Assembly (NCBI GenBank): GCA_904063045.1
Contig: CAJFCJ010000124.1
Location: 27,233 to 89,022, forward strand
Direction of reading: 5' to 3'
DNA from: Dimorphilus gyrociliatus
Lineage: Eukaryota; Annelida; Polychaeta; Dinophilidae
Length of the DNA: 61,790 nt
Shown: positions 25,901-36,683 of the stretch, in pieces
How the letters are laid out: each line of letters begins with the position of its first letter
Numbering within the stretch: position 1 is the first letter of the stretch
Notes under the pieces: model-generated
The model's database searches: none
What the model saw: the letters and a program-made list of their open reading frames with translations, nothing else
What the model was told of the DNA's origin: nothing
Program-made: the position numbers and the translations under genes

Positions 25901-28476
25901 TTTTCTGTGGTTAAGATATATTAATACTTAGTTGTTTGTTTTGTTTTGATTTTAAGCAAATGTGAAAGTGGCCAATGTGTTCCCTACAGTTTACAACAAT
26001 TTAATTCTAAATGTTATGATCGAGCTGATTTCATCATTTCAAAAAGTATCAATTTTGGATGATATGAGAAAAATGTTTATTTTTTTAAATATCAGTTATA
26101 GACTGATTAACATTCTATTTAATCTTTTTCTCATTCTTTTACACTTTTAAAATTAGAATTGAAGAAATTTGTTTTGTTTTGTAGAAAATTTTCTTTTCAA
26201 AGTTATATTTACAAAGAAACAATTTTTTTGTCTCAGTTGGAAACGAGACTTACATATATGTGGAGAAGATGACGAAATAGAAGCTATGAATATTCTTGAT
26301 TATACTGAAAATGATAAGGAAGGTTTTAAACATTCACTAAAATCAATTCTTATTGATTCAGTATCTAAATCATTCTTCTCTTTAACAATTCCTTGTAAGT
26401 TATTCCAAAATATAACTTTACATGAATAACAGAGAAAAACTATTTTTTCAATTCTCTACCCCAGATCTTGTTTCATCATCAATAATTCTTGACTATGGTT
26501 AGGGTTAAGGGCAGAGTGTTAAATACTCAATTTTTAATTCAAAAAAATTACATGCTCTCTTCTTTAGAATGTGAAGATGGTCACAATGAATACAATTTAA
26601 AAAAAAGATTATCAGTTTTTGGTGAAATGATATCAACTTGTGAAACAAATTGTTACGGACTTGACACTTTTCTTTGTAAAACAGATGTAAGTGAAACTGA
26701 TGAATTATCAAAGAGAGATAGAGTGAGAGAAGCGAGAGGAAAAATACTAACACTGTAGAATAAGGAAAAACTTTCTCTATATTCTATATCTATCTAGGTA
26801 TGGAGTTGATCTTCTCTTATTTTCTTCAATATAGATTATTACTAAAAAGGGATATTGTATTTCATATGATTTAGTTTGTGATGGTATTTCACAATGTATT
26901 TTTGGAGAAGATGAAGAGGATTGTAATCAAAGTAAAAAAAAAGCTTTATTCAAAAATACATTGTTAACTTACTTTTTCAAATAACATAATAGTTGAATTT
27001 AATGCAAAGGGACATTTTAAATGTAGATTCAGAAATATTTTTAAGGAAATAAGAAATTATGCAGTATATGGTGATTGTCCATTTTATGATAATTATGAAA
27101 AGAATGTTGTAAACAAGCCTTCATGTCCTCCTCAATGTTTTTGTAAACAATTTTTAAAAATTCAATGCTGGAATAAAATTGCAAATTTCACATTTAAGAA
27201 TTCTATGGATTCACATTCTTGGAAAATTGTCGAATTTTCGAATTTTTCAGCTGTATCAAGTATTAATAAGCTAATTTATTTAAATAATTTGGAAATTATA
27301 AAACTGATGATCTTTAATGGAAGTTTACTGAATTTGAACTTTTTAAATAATTTATTTAACCTTGTATCATTGGTTTTAAGGAAAAATAATTTAAACTTTC
27401 TTTTTTCAAATAATTTTAAAAATTTAAAAATTATTCAGAATATTATTTTATTGGAAACAAAATTATCAGAAATTAAAGAAAACATTTTCAAAAAAACTTT
27501 ACTAAGCTTAACTATATTTTTAAATCAAAATATCTCTTCAAATCTATTTAAAACATTAGTAAATTTGAAATATTTAAATATTTCAAATTCAAAAATTTAT
27601 AAACTATCTGGAAAATCTGTGCAAAATCTAAAAAATTTAAGAGAATTTTATATGAAAAATGTGAAATTTTTAACAAGAGATCCTGGAAAAATATTTTTCA
27701 CCAGTTTAAGCTCATTGAAAAAATTGGTTTCCGATAAATACAAATATTGTTGTTTTGTTAAACATTTCAAAATGGATTCTTGTTTACCTAAAAAGTTGGA
27801 TACAGATTCGTGTGGAGAATTAATCAATTCAATTATATTAAAAAGTAAAATTCGATCAAATATTCAAAATGAAAAAATGAATAAATATTTTACGCTTTTG
27901 TTAACCAGTTTTTCTTTACTGCATTTCATTCATTTGCTTTCTATCAAATTGCATTTGCTTATTAACATCTATAAAAGCATTTAGTAAAGGACTACACCAA
28001 TATCAAATTATGGCAAATTTTTCAGATCTCCTCTTCAGCCTATATCTTTTAGGTATAGCAATTAATGATAGAATTTTTTCAAACACATTTATAGAAAAGA
28101 AAGATTTATGGCAAAATAGTAAAATATGCCTTATCTTTGGGTGTTTGGCTAGTTTTTCACATATTCTATCACAATTTTCTAATTTATTAATGACTTTTGA
28201 AAAATTCTTTATGGTAAAAAGAGGCCTAAAATTTAGAGAAACAACACATCTATGCTCTGGAATACTTGTTTCTATTTCAATAGCATTATCTACTGTTTTA
28301 TCCATACTACCAGTTTTTGTGTATAATGTCTGTTTGATAACTATTTTTGATAAAATTATGATGATTAAGTCATAATTTTTACATGTATGTTTCAGTCATA
28401 CTACTCAAGGCATTCTCTATGTTTTTCACCACATATGACAAATGATAAACCAGAAGGATGGATATATTCTTTCAAT
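22960..28476 (+). CDS. Receptor D: divergent SRCR-like/CTLD/LDLa/LRR 7TM receptor, 3' truncated at assembly gap
   Basis: The ATG at 22960 opens a signal-peptide exon (MTPVIFYLIILNNF), spliced in phase from 23034 to 23176. SRCR-like segments follow, the clearest at about 24300-24660 (L-I-C-K-N-F-G-F). The C-type lectin-like pieces span about 24800-25450. LDLa repeats lie at about 25560-25797, with degraded ones to 26930. Next come LRRNT (S-C-P-P-Q-C-F-C, about 27120) and LRRs to about 27730. TM1 to the end of TM4 reach about 28330, and a further exon from 28396 encodes S-Y-Y-S-R-H-S-L-C-F and stops at the N. TM3 ends in F-E-K-F, so E-R-Y is lost. The LDLa before the LRRs has lost most of its Cys. 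One extra T near 27980-27983 breaks frame within the TM1-TM2 loop. TM5-7 and the tail are missing. This is the most degenerate member and may be a decaying gene. Confidence 0.68.
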
Positions 28477-28477
28477 N
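28477..28477. other. Single N: assembly gap joining receptors D and E
   Basis: The only ambiguous base in the window. To its left the reading ends at the start of TM5 (E-G-W-I-Y-S-F) of receptor D. To its right it resumes inside an LDLa repeat (N-E-V-C-N-G-I-V-D-C) of receptor E. Base composition also changes, with D far more AT-rich. The N therefore replaces sequence of unknown length. Confidence 0.85.
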
Positions 28478-30837
28478 CAATGAAGTTTGTAACGGAATAG
28501 TTGATTGTCTAAAGGGAAGTGACGAATTGTTTTGCAAAATTTCAAATCTTTCCTGTCCAATCGTGGACTGCGGTTGCGAAAATTTCTACACCGCAAAATG
28601 CGATTTAACAACAACACGACCAATGAGTCGTAATAATACTATTTCCGGTCGGATGCCGTGGAAAAATCTTTTCATTATAAATTATTATGTAGCCTCTTTT
28701 GAGCGTCTCGTTTCAGTGACGTATTTAACAGTAACACTGAGTACTATAGATATATTCCATACTCTGGCAAACTTTCCCAACGTTATATTTTTCAATGCAA
28801 GCTACAACGAAATGATTTCCCTTAAAGGATTATTATCATCATCCAATCGTAATCTGGCGGGAGAAAAACTCCAAATTCTTCTCCTTCGTAGAAATCATCT
28901 TCTCCTATCATATACGTTCTCTTTTGGTGTTTTTCGAGATTTGAGGAAATTGGATATTTCCAGTACAAATCTGACAGTACTCTCCAATCAGATTTTCAGA
29001 CATCTCGACAAACTTCAACATCTGGACCTGAGCTATTGTCGTATCAAAGAGATTCAGGAAAGATCATTCTATCATCTGCAATCTGTGGAGAATTTCCTAC
29101 TAGCAGGATCGGAGATTCCGATGGAGAATGGAAAATTCCTTATGGAACATTTAAGAAATCTAAACAATTTACTAAGCAACTATTTCGAATTGTGTTGTTT
29201 GGCGAGGAAATATTCAAATGAGCTTAGAGTTTGTCAACCGAATAGATCGTTGTTTAATTCTTGTTCGGATTTAATAGAATCTAGACTGTTGAAAAGTCTG
29301 CTATGGATATTAGGCGTTGTGGCGTTGTTTGAAAATCTGACGTCATTAATCTTTAGACTTTTCTTCTCGAGGAAGAAGAGAAATTTCTTCTATTTATGCT
29401 TAATCTTTGCGGATTTGAGTACTTCGATCTATTTCATTTCAATTGGAATTGTCGATTTAATATTTCGAGGAAATTATATTGAAAATGATTTTAGATGGCG
29501 GAATAGTTGGAGTTGCTCAATCATTGGGATATTTTGCAGTTTTTCCCTGCAATTATCAGTAATAAGTCTATTGTTTATAACGATTGAAAGATTCCAGATA
29601 ATCGTCTATCCTTGGTTGAAAATCTTTCAATCCCTATCGAAATGGTGTTTTGTTTGTTTCATATTCTCCTTATCAATTATCTTATCAATCCTACCGGTTT
29701 TCATCTACGACGTTAGGCCAATATTAATCTTTTGTTTGTTTACAATACATTTGTATTGTTTGTTTGTTTGTATAGGATTACTACTCAAAGAGTGCAGTTT
29801 GTTTCACTCTGCACATTTCCAGCAAAAAGAATGAAGGATGGTTTTACTCATTTCTGCTTTTTGGCTGTTTTATTAGCGCCATCTGCTTGATCATTTCTTT
29901 TCTGTATCTGAAGATATGGAAGAGAACGTTAGATTCGAAAGGTCTAGTTGAAAAGTCAACATTTAAATCGCAACAAAAGAAGATAAAGATAAAAGCATTT
30001 CTAATCGTTTTGACAAACATTCTATGCTGGTTTCCAATTTCTTTCTTAGGTTTGTCAAAAAAGGAACGGATTACTTATCATATTACTCTTCTTCATTCAT
30101 TCATTCACTCATTCATTACAGGAATCTATTCGGTGTTCTTTGAATTGATTCTGTCGAAGAGACTGTACACTACACTGATCATAGTGATTCTACCAATGAA
30201 TTCGGTGATTAATCCACTCTTGTACACTTGGAACGATTTGCATTTGCATTACAAAAATTTAGCAGGGGAGAAGAAAAGGAAAATGTTTGTCATGTTTATA
30301 ATATTCTTCTATAACAATCTCTCTTTTTCTTTCCCTTAAAGCCAACAACAGTTACAAACATTACTGACAAAACAATTTGAAAATAGTTGAGTACATTTCA
30401 ATTGAGTTTAACAACTCTTCTTCTTCTTCTTCTTCTTCTTCTTCTTTATAGATTGCGAATTTCTGTGTAAAATGAACAGCAATTTCCTATCCGTCGATGT
30501 TTCTTCGAGAAATTTGGAGAATCATAGAAAATCTCTCTTAATTTTCACTATTGGAAATATCCTCGATATTTCAAAGAGTACTATGATAGCAATCTCGTTC
30601 TGTCATTCGTTTCAATACTCTTTGAGAGGCGAGATCTCTTTCAACACTATATTCTTTAAGGTTTGTACGAATAGGAAGAGATTGAGATGGATGCTATCAT
30701 TGGTGAAAGTTTGCAGTTTGCGATCTAATATTGATAAGGAAGATATTCTCTCGTTTGGAAAGACTCTAAAGAGAATGATACAAACTAGAACCAAGTTGTT
30801 GATTATGGCAAGTTCAAGTTGGAAATCAATGGCTTAA
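28478..30837 (+). CDS. Receptor E: LDLa/LRR 7TM receptor, 5' truncated at assembly gap
   Basis: Starts in the last LDLa repeat (C-N-G-I-V-D-C, G-S-D-E-L-F-C). LRRNT follows, then about seven LRRs with clear L-x-x-L-x-L-S repeats, an LRRCT-like C-C-L/C-Q-P segment, and TM1-4 in an exon ending near 29712 (TM3 end I-E-R-F). The next exon starts near 29776 (D-Y-Y-S-K-S-A-V-C-F, TM5, then TM6 with C-W-F-P). TM7 lies in an exon from about 30121 (N-P-L-L-Y). A short tail exon is near 30342-30387 and the last from about 30452 to 30837, with G-E-I-S-F-N-T-I-F-F and D-I-L-S-F-G-K-T-L. The closest relative in the window is receptor C. The signal peptide, SRCR-like, lectin and first LDLa modules lie in or beyond the gap at 28477. 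Confidence 0.8.
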
Positions 30838-30980
30838 CTGAAAGAAATCTACCGCAAAACCCCCGCAATTATATCTGACACTACTCTTGATATACGTTTC
30901 AATGCACCAAGTTTGTCGTATTTTCTGCGCAGTTCATATGCCTAAAATTGTATAGTTTGTCAACTGCAAATATTAGCAAA

Positions 30981-30986
30981 AATAAA
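30981..30986 (+). terminator. AATAAA polyadenylation signal, receptor E
   Basis: Canonical AATAAA about 144 bases after the stop of receptor E. It lies just before the 3' end of the convergent rhodanese gene, so the two genes would end close together. Confidence 0.45.
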
Positions 30987-31025
30987 GCAAACATATTGTC
31001 TTTTTAATCTTTCTCTCTTTCCTCT

Positions 31026-32261
31026 CTATTCCCTTTCCAGTTCGTCTGCATTAACGATTGGACTACCGTCCGCCTCACTCCACTCTTTCCAGCCACCGTC
31101 GTAGATCGAGATGCTCTTCCATCCCAGCGCGTAGGCGTAGAACCATATTTCGGACGCCCTCCACCCAGTACCGCAATAGAACGAGTTGGAATCATTTGCA
31201 GTAATGCCGTTATTCGCCCACCGATTAACGATATAGTGAAAGTTTATCATTGTATTATCCGGAGTTCTATAATCCGACATATCCCAAGGATCCAGACCCG
31301 CAAATCCGTGAACGGCGCCCTTAATATGGCCAGATTTTTTAATATAGCTATAACCGCTAGTTTGGCCAGTGTACTCGGGCCAACTGCAAATGCTTATGAG
31401 GCGTCCATTCTCTTCCGAGAGTAGTTTTTTCACATCTTCCAAATCGATTATATATTCGGGATGTTGAGGTATTCGAACGCCGAAATCGGAAATGGGCGTT
31501 ACTTGCTGGTCGCCTCCTTCTAACTCGTATAAAGCGTCTCTCCACGCAACGAAACCGCCGTCTAAAATGCGAACGTCTTCAACTCCGGCATATTTCATAA
31601 TTAGTCCTATGCGGCAGGCTGCGGTTGTATCGTCGCTGTACAAAACAACCTTTGCCGATCGGTTAATGCCGTAGAAGAGAAGAGATTGAAGAATATCTTG
31701 ATCATTTTTCCTATTCCACAAAGGACCTTCTTCAAAACGATCCGTGTTTAGATGAACAGCCGTAGGAATATGACCCTGTCTGTAAGATTCTCCTTCTCCC
31801 TGGCTAACTTCGAATATTCTAATATCTCTCTTATCCTTTATCATCAACTCGTTCCTTATCCAGAAGGGAGGAACGAGAACTCGATAATTGGGTAAGATTT
31901 CCATTTCTAGAGAGTCGTCCGCCGACCAACCTTCGATACCTTCGCCGTAGACCTTGACACTTTTATAGCCCAAATTTTCAAGTTTGTCAGCAACGTAGCG
32001 AGCCGTTTGAACGCTGTGGCCATAGGTTACTATGGTTTTTTGCTTAACAATAGAATAACGGTCAAGTTCCAATTGTACCGACTCTTCCTCGTCGGATAGT
32101 TTGTCAAACCAGGTTGACGAGAAAACGGTTGACCCTTTAATGTGACCTCTACGAATGTTTGCCCTCGTTGTCCAGCCATTAAATTCGTACGTTGGACGAG
32201 TATCGACAATAATCGTACTAGGATCATTTAGCAGTTTTTTTAGTTCATTCGTGCTGAGCAT
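31026..32261 (-). CDS. Triple-rhodanese thiosulfate sulfurtransferase, YnjE-like, intronless
   Basis: A single 411-codon open frame. Three rhodanese domains follow one another. The first (about residues 8-115) has V-T-Y-G-H where the active Cys should be. The second (about 140-260) has V-L-Y-S-D-D and also lacks the Cys. The third (about 275-400) carries the intact loop Y-C-G-T-G-W-R-A-S with Cys near residue 363, followed by Y-D-G-G-W-x-E-W. The architecture, with two dead domains and one active C-terminal loop, matches Escherichia coli YnjE, whose active Cys is also in its third domain. Expected activity is sulfur transfer from thiosulfate or a persulfide to an acceptor. There is no signal peptide, so it is presumably cytosolic. 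It lacks introns although its neighbours are spliced, so transfer from bacteria is likely. An upstream non-coding exon is possible, because TTTCAGGAG-like sequence precedes the ATG. Confidence 0.9.
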   Translation of the reverse strand: MLSTNELKKLLNDPSTIIVDTRPTYEFNGWTTRANIRRGHIKGSTVFSSTWFDKLSDEEESVQLELDRYSIVKQKTIVTYGHSVQTARYVADKLENLGYKSVKVYGEGIEGWSADDSLEMEILPNYRVLVPPFWIRNELMIKDKRDIRIFEVSQGEGESYRQGHIPTAVHLNTDRFEEGPLWNRKNDQDILQSLLFYGINRSAKVVLYSDDTTAACRIGLIMKYAGVEDVRILDGGFVAWRDALYELEGGDQQVTPISDFGVRIPQHPEYIIDLEDVKKLLSEENGRLISICSWPEYTGQTSGYSYIKKSGHIKGAVHGFAGLDPWDMSDYRTPDNTMINFHYIVNRWANNGITANDSNSFYCGTGWRASEIWFYAYALGWKSISIYDGGWKEWSEADGSPIVNADELERE

Positions 32262-32955
32262 CTTTCAGGAGAGAAAAGAGAGAGAGAGAGAGAGAGAGAG
32301 AAAGAAAGAGTGAGTAAGTGAATGAATGGGAGAGAAAGCCATAAATGGAAAGACAGACAGCACAAATGACTGATATTCTAAAGAGAACATTTTTTTTTTT
32401 TTTGAATCTAGGTCATAAACTAGAACTATTAAAGAATAATTGCAAAATCATAAACGATTCTTACTTCAAAGGGTCACGTGGTCGTGTAACCTACTATCTA
32501 TGCAACAGGTGTTTGTCCGATAAACATTTAAAGGGTCAGATGAAAACAACTAACAAACAAACCTTATCATCTAATTAGCGACTCTATATTAACAATAACG
32601 GAAAAGAGATTAACGTACGTCAATGTCAATGTCAAGTAGGCTGATAAAATGTTTGTCACTGAAAAAGCAATAAAAACAACTGTAAGAGTGTTTATGAAAT
32701 GTGAACGAACTTTGCTGCTATCGTTATCTTATCAGCTGATATATTTTATATAGATACATGAAGAAAAGTAGCCAAGAATAGGATGATAATTTGTGAAGAG
32801 CCAATAATCTTTAACATAGTATTTTTATATTAGGAATAAACCAAACAAACAACGGACAAACAACAATAATATCATAGCGTTTTAACGTTCTTTCACACTT
32901 TCTTCGCACAGAGAGAGAGAGAGAGAGAGGTGAAGGATAAATGTAGAATCACTGT
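32262..32955. other. Non-coding stretch upstream of the rhodanese gene
   Basis: Holds a GA microsatellite (about 32279-32300) and AT-rich sequence. No gene seen. It presumably includes the promoter of the minus-strand rhodanese gene. Confidence 0.4.
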
Positions 32956-33180
32956 TCATTTGAAAGAGTCCCTTAGTCTTTGTCGTTCCATGAGCAAGTG
33001 TTGATAGAGAGGAGGGTTAGTTTGCTGTAAAGTTGGATCAATAGGTATATCTGGTTTCATGGCTTCCTTCAATTCGGCGTCTTTCTGTTTAATATCAGTT
33101 AAACGAACTCCGTTTATTCTAACTTTATTGTTTGGATCTCGTAGTTTTCCATTAGGATCATTTAGTTTACCGCCAAACAT
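32956..33180 (-). CDS. Small hypothetical protein (74 aa)
   Basis: A short open frame whose ATG lies at 33180. The product is hydrophilic with no signal peptide or membrane segment. It begins with Gly/Asn-rich near-repeats (K-L-N-D-P-N-G-K-L, then R-D-P-N-N-K-V-R-I) and ends with P-L-Y-Q-H-L-L-M-E-R-Q-R-L-R-D. The ordered charged and hydrophobic pattern and codon use look protein-like and not random. I do not recognise the family. An upstream exon is possible, since the frame stays open for six more codons. Its neighbours (rhodanese gene, claudin-like gene) give no functional hint. Confidence 0.5.
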   Translation of the reverse strand: MFGGKLNDPNGKLRDPNNKVRINGVRLTDIKQKDAELKEAMKPDIPIDPTLQQTNPPLYQHLLMERQRLRDSFK

Positions 33181-33504
33181 GCTTTTGCTGTTCTTCACGG
33201 ACGATAAGAGAGAAATTATTTATCCTCGATGTGTAAAATGCCTATGTGAGCGAAAATATGAAATGTTATGACGGTTACTATGGTAGGTCATTGATCCTTT
33301 CGTTTTTTTAAATAAGAATAACTGCAAAATCAGCATTAAAACTGCAAACTCCCCAAAAAAAAAAATATGTAAAAAGAGGGTTAAAATAGATGTTTGTATT
33401 GAATCATTGCTTGTTTATCAACTCGTTCCATTTTGGCATTTATGTTTCTTAGTTTAATATTTGTAACGATTGAGCAGGGTAAAGAGTAGATAGTGGATAT
33501 AGGA

Positions 33505-33541
<37 letters not shown>

Positions 33542-34087
33542 ACTCACTCACTCACTCACTCACTCACTGCGTAGTGATTCCACTTTAGTTTTACATTCTC
33601 CCACAGTACCATTCAGACGATGGTGAAAAATCCTACACTCTTCTCTTCTTTACCTGCGTATTGGTTGCAGTAGTAAAGTGACGTTCAACTCTGCAAACCA
33701 ACGCCTATCGTTCATCCACCGACCGACGTTGTAGATCATTTATCCAAGTTAAACACAGTAGCTGAACGAATTCTACCATTCGTTCTTCATTCATTTGCAG
33801 GAAAGATGAAGAGAGGAAGAGAGGAAGAGAGTGGGTTTTCCTGCTGCTAGTTGAAAGCGTTCAGGGCGGAAGAAGATAATAAAAGGAATGTCGTAAATTT
33901 GCACTAATTAGTTTCGGAAGTGGAATTGACCAGCTACAACGATCCCCGGAGAATAGGGATATATACTTGTCTTATCTGTAACTTTCCGATTGGCGAAAGT
34001 TTGTCCCTCCCTCCCTCCCTCTCGCCCTCCGTCTCGTTTGTTTGTCCATTTCTTGTTAGCAACTCACCGGCGACGCATCGAAGAAGG
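33181..34087. other. Non-coding stretch before the first claudin-like gene
   Basis: Contains a TC run (about 33507-33536) followed by a CACT tetranucleotide run (to about 33567), and presumably the promoter and 5' UTR of the claudin-like gene at 34088. No further gene supported. Confidence 0.4.
33507..33567. repeat. Compound microsatellite (TC)n(CACT)n
   Basis: About 15 TC units run directly into about 8 CACT units. Confidence 0.9.
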
Positions 34088-34872
34088 ATGAGGATGATAA
34101 AACTACCGTCGTTCAAGAGACAGTCTCTTCCGTTGAATCTTTTGGTCTTTCTCTCCCTACCAATAAACATTGTTTGCATTGGCCTAGCGACACTACTCCG
34201 CAGGTGGATTGTCAACGATGACATTGGAAAATACTCTGTCTACGTTGGACTCTTTGAAGTTTGTACGTACATTGACGAGAAAGCGGCGCAATTGTTTGCG
34301 ACAAACAAGAGTACTGTACAAGGTTTATTCTGCGTTGCAGTCGACCATCCTCTACTGGAAAAGGGTAAGTTTGTTTATTACTGTAGGAGGGAGGGAAGGA
34401 GGGAGAGAGAGAGAAGAGTTTTGTTCCAAGTAGATAATAGACGTTTTTCGTTCCTTTTGCAGACGCACCCGGTTTCAAGGCCATACCGGCAATGATGATT
34501 GCGTCTTGGTGTCTTCTCTTCGGATCGATGATGTTGGGTTTTGTGGTTAGAGATACGAATTTAATGAGGAACGCCGTCTGTACAAAGATTGTTGGTTTTC
34601 TCTGTTTAATGGCTGCGTTGATAACTATCGTCTGCTGGGCTTTTTTCGCCGGTATCTATAGGGAGAGGAAGAGAGATCTTGACGTTGGTTTCGCTCTGGC
34701 CGTTCTCTCCTCCTTCTTCTCGTTGATCAATTCTGCGCTAGCGTTTAAGATACCCAACAACGAAACGGCTAATTCTTCAACACCAGAGACGATTGATCTA
34801 AACGACGGTAATTGGTCGACTACGAAGGAAGAGAAGGCGGACGAAGAAGGAAGAAAAAGAGAAGAAGAGTAA
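34088..34872 (+). CDS. Claudin-like four-transmembrane protein 1
   Basis: Two exons, 34088-34364 and 34463-34872, joined in phase 1 (G before the intron, AC after, giving Asp). TM1 is L-N-L-L-V-F-L-S-L-P-I-N-I-V. An extracellular loop with two Cys follows, then TM2 (M-M-I-A-S-W-C-L-L-F-G), TM3 (I-V-G-F-L-C-L-M-A-A-L-I-T-I-V-C-W) and TM4 (F-A-L-A-V-L-S-S-F-F-S-L-I). The C-terminus is acidic, lysine- and glutamate-rich. This layout is that of the PMP22/EMP/claudin superfamily, which acts in cell junctions or membrane organisation. The G-L-W-x-x-C signature of vertebrate claudins appears only as G-L-F-E-V-C. Paralogues lie at 57026 and 59070 with an intron at the same place. Confidence 0.8.
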
Positions 34873-35312
34873 CATTTTCTTTTGTTAGTTTGTACTTTGT
34901 TTGTTAGTTTAGAAGAAAGCAAAAGAAAGCGTTGAAAATAAACGATTAGAGAGTGGAAAAAGCGTTATCAGTTGATGAATGATAAGAGACAGAGAGAGAG
35001 AGAGAGAGAGAGAAAGCCAGACCACAAATTGATCCTATCGCTTATCTTTATTTTGTTTAGATTAGCAGTTAATAGCTATTTAATCAAAGGACAGTATTAT
35101 TCCCCAATGATCTTGTGAAGTGGTTGCCGTATCAATTAAGAGATGTGTGTCAAAGATTAACGATTAGATTACAAGAAGGAGAAGAGGAAGAAGAAGAAGA
35201 AGAGAATTTTATCTCTAAACATAAGGAAACGACGTAATTGTAGGAGAAGTTTCCCTTTTTCGTTACATTGTTTCTAGTGATGACAAATGCTACTTTCGCC
35301 TTTGTTGTATGA
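34873..35312. other. Intergenic stretch between claudin-like gene 1 and tRNA-Ser
   Basis: Holds the 3' UTR of the claudin-like gene, a GA run near 34990-35013 and a GAA-rich tract. No gene seen. Confidence 0.4.
34937..34942 (+). terminator. AATAAA polyadenylation signal, claudin-like gene 1
   Basis: AATAAA 65 bases after the stop codon. Confidence 0.5.
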
Positions 35313-35394
35313 GCAGTCGTGGCCGAGTGGTTAAGGCGATAGACTAGAAATCTATTGGGCTCTGCCCGCACAGGTTCGAATCCTGTCGACTGCG
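35313..35394 (+). tRNA. tRNA-Ser (anticodon AGA)
   Basis: An 82-base cloverleaf. The acceptor GCAGTCG pairs with CGACTGC and the discriminator is G. A box TGGCCGAGTGG and B box GGTTCGAATCC are intact. The anticodon stem ATAGA/TCTAT encloses a seven-base loop with AGA at 35346-35348. There is a long variable arm, as expected for serine. No intron and no encoded CCA. It decodes UCU and, by wobble, UCC. A T-rich stretch follows and can terminate Pol III. Confidence 0.96.
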
Positions 35395-35480
35395 CAAAAT
35401 TTTCCTTTTTTCTTTAATTTTTCTTCTTTTGCAAACAATCAGAGTTTGTCATACAGAGAGAGAGAAAGAGAGAGAAAGAG

Positions 35481-36235
35481 CGTCCTTTTGACAATTACCA
35501 GCTCCTTCAAGTCAGCTGAGCAACAGATGGATTTCAACAACGTAAACACATTCTTCTAACAAAGATTGTGCAAGATTGAAAACATGCCGAATAATAATCC
35601 GATTGAAATTCAAAGAAAGCTCCAACATCTAACACTCCAATATCATCCCAATTACATGTTCATCTATTTAAAATGGAAAGGTCAAGGACGGCGGCATTCG
35701 TTTCTTCATCGTACGGAATACGATCGATTAGTGGACGAAATGGACGTATCCGTCAATGAGATCATCTCCATTTGTAATAGCTATTGCTATCCTACGAAAA
35801 TTCTCCTTTTAGCTGATCTTATTAGTCCGGGTAGTTCTTTCTTTGCTTTTTTTTTGTAATAGGGAATATTAAGATATGATTGATTGATAAATTATTTCTT
35901 CCCTATTCTTCCAGATTTTATAAATATGAGATACCAGACAACGGGTAAACAAACTAGTGTGCCTTCTCTTCCCGACGGAAGATGCTATATCCAAATTTGC
36001 AATGTGGCAGGTTTGTAAAGAGAGATTTATTTCCAAAGAATTCTTGTTGTTAAAAGCCTCTCTCTTTATAGAAAGTGCGGAACTTTTAACACCACTTCTA
36101 CGCAGTCTCTCAACTGTAATTGAAGCCTACAATGGCAACTCGTTAACTGATCTTCTTGATCTAGTTACTCAAGGTGTGGAGGACATTCACATGGCATTTT
36201 GCGGAAACTGGTTGTCAGGGCCAGTTAGCCTGTAA
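35481..36235 (+). pseudogene. A-type caspase-like pseudogene (copy A1)
   Basis: Homologous to the A-type genes at 39493, 45752 and 49020. The first part, including the start, is missing: homology begins just after a GA repeat downstream of the tRNA. The remaining first exon has frame breaks and a TAA near 35557 where paralogues read on. From about 35566 the frame is good (M-D-V-S-V-N-E-I-I). Exon 2 near 35914-36010 (L-P-D-G-R-C-Y-I-Q-I-C) and exon 3 from about 36072 to the stop are preserved. The 3' end is nearly identical to A3, so the loss is recent. Confidence 0.75.
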
Positions 36236-36683
36236 GGAAAAGAGAGTTCTTACAATCATACTATCCCCGCCAACAAGCTGAATGAACGAAGAAGAACTAT
36301 AGCGAGAGATGCAACGGATATAAGCCGGATAACCCTGCCCGAATGAGTTTCACTCATTTCGTTCGTCTACCACTGGGCCCGTATAATTAATGGCCACCAC
36401 GAAACGACTAGTTTTGGTCATGTGCCCAAGTTGAAGACTCCAACATGTTAACTAACGTTATACTTGTAAACGCGGTGTTACTATTTGAAAAACCTCAGTT
36501 CAGAGACTGAAGATTTTATCATTCGTTCTAGGCTATTTTATCCATATCACATCTGCCCAAAAAATAACTATATACACTTTTTATACGAAATACATTAATT
36601 ACATTTTTATTTGATCTTTGTCAAATAGATATTTCACTTATCAAAGCATCTTTCATTCCTTCATACTGGTGTTTTATAAAATC

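Noticed and set aside
28458-29834. A continuous 458-codon frame as one gene start with ATG at 28458
   Set aside because: It crosses the N at 28477. The codons before the N belong to TM5 of receptor D and those after to the LDLa of receptor E.
30415-30450. TTC tract and other simple repeats as CRISPR or regulatory arrays
   Set aside because: Plain microsatellites in introns or spacers; no spacer-repeat structure anywhere in the window.
33934-34484. Long minus-strand ORFs opposite the first claudin-like gene
   Set aside because: They are shadows of the coding strand; the four TM segments and splice phase support the plus strand.
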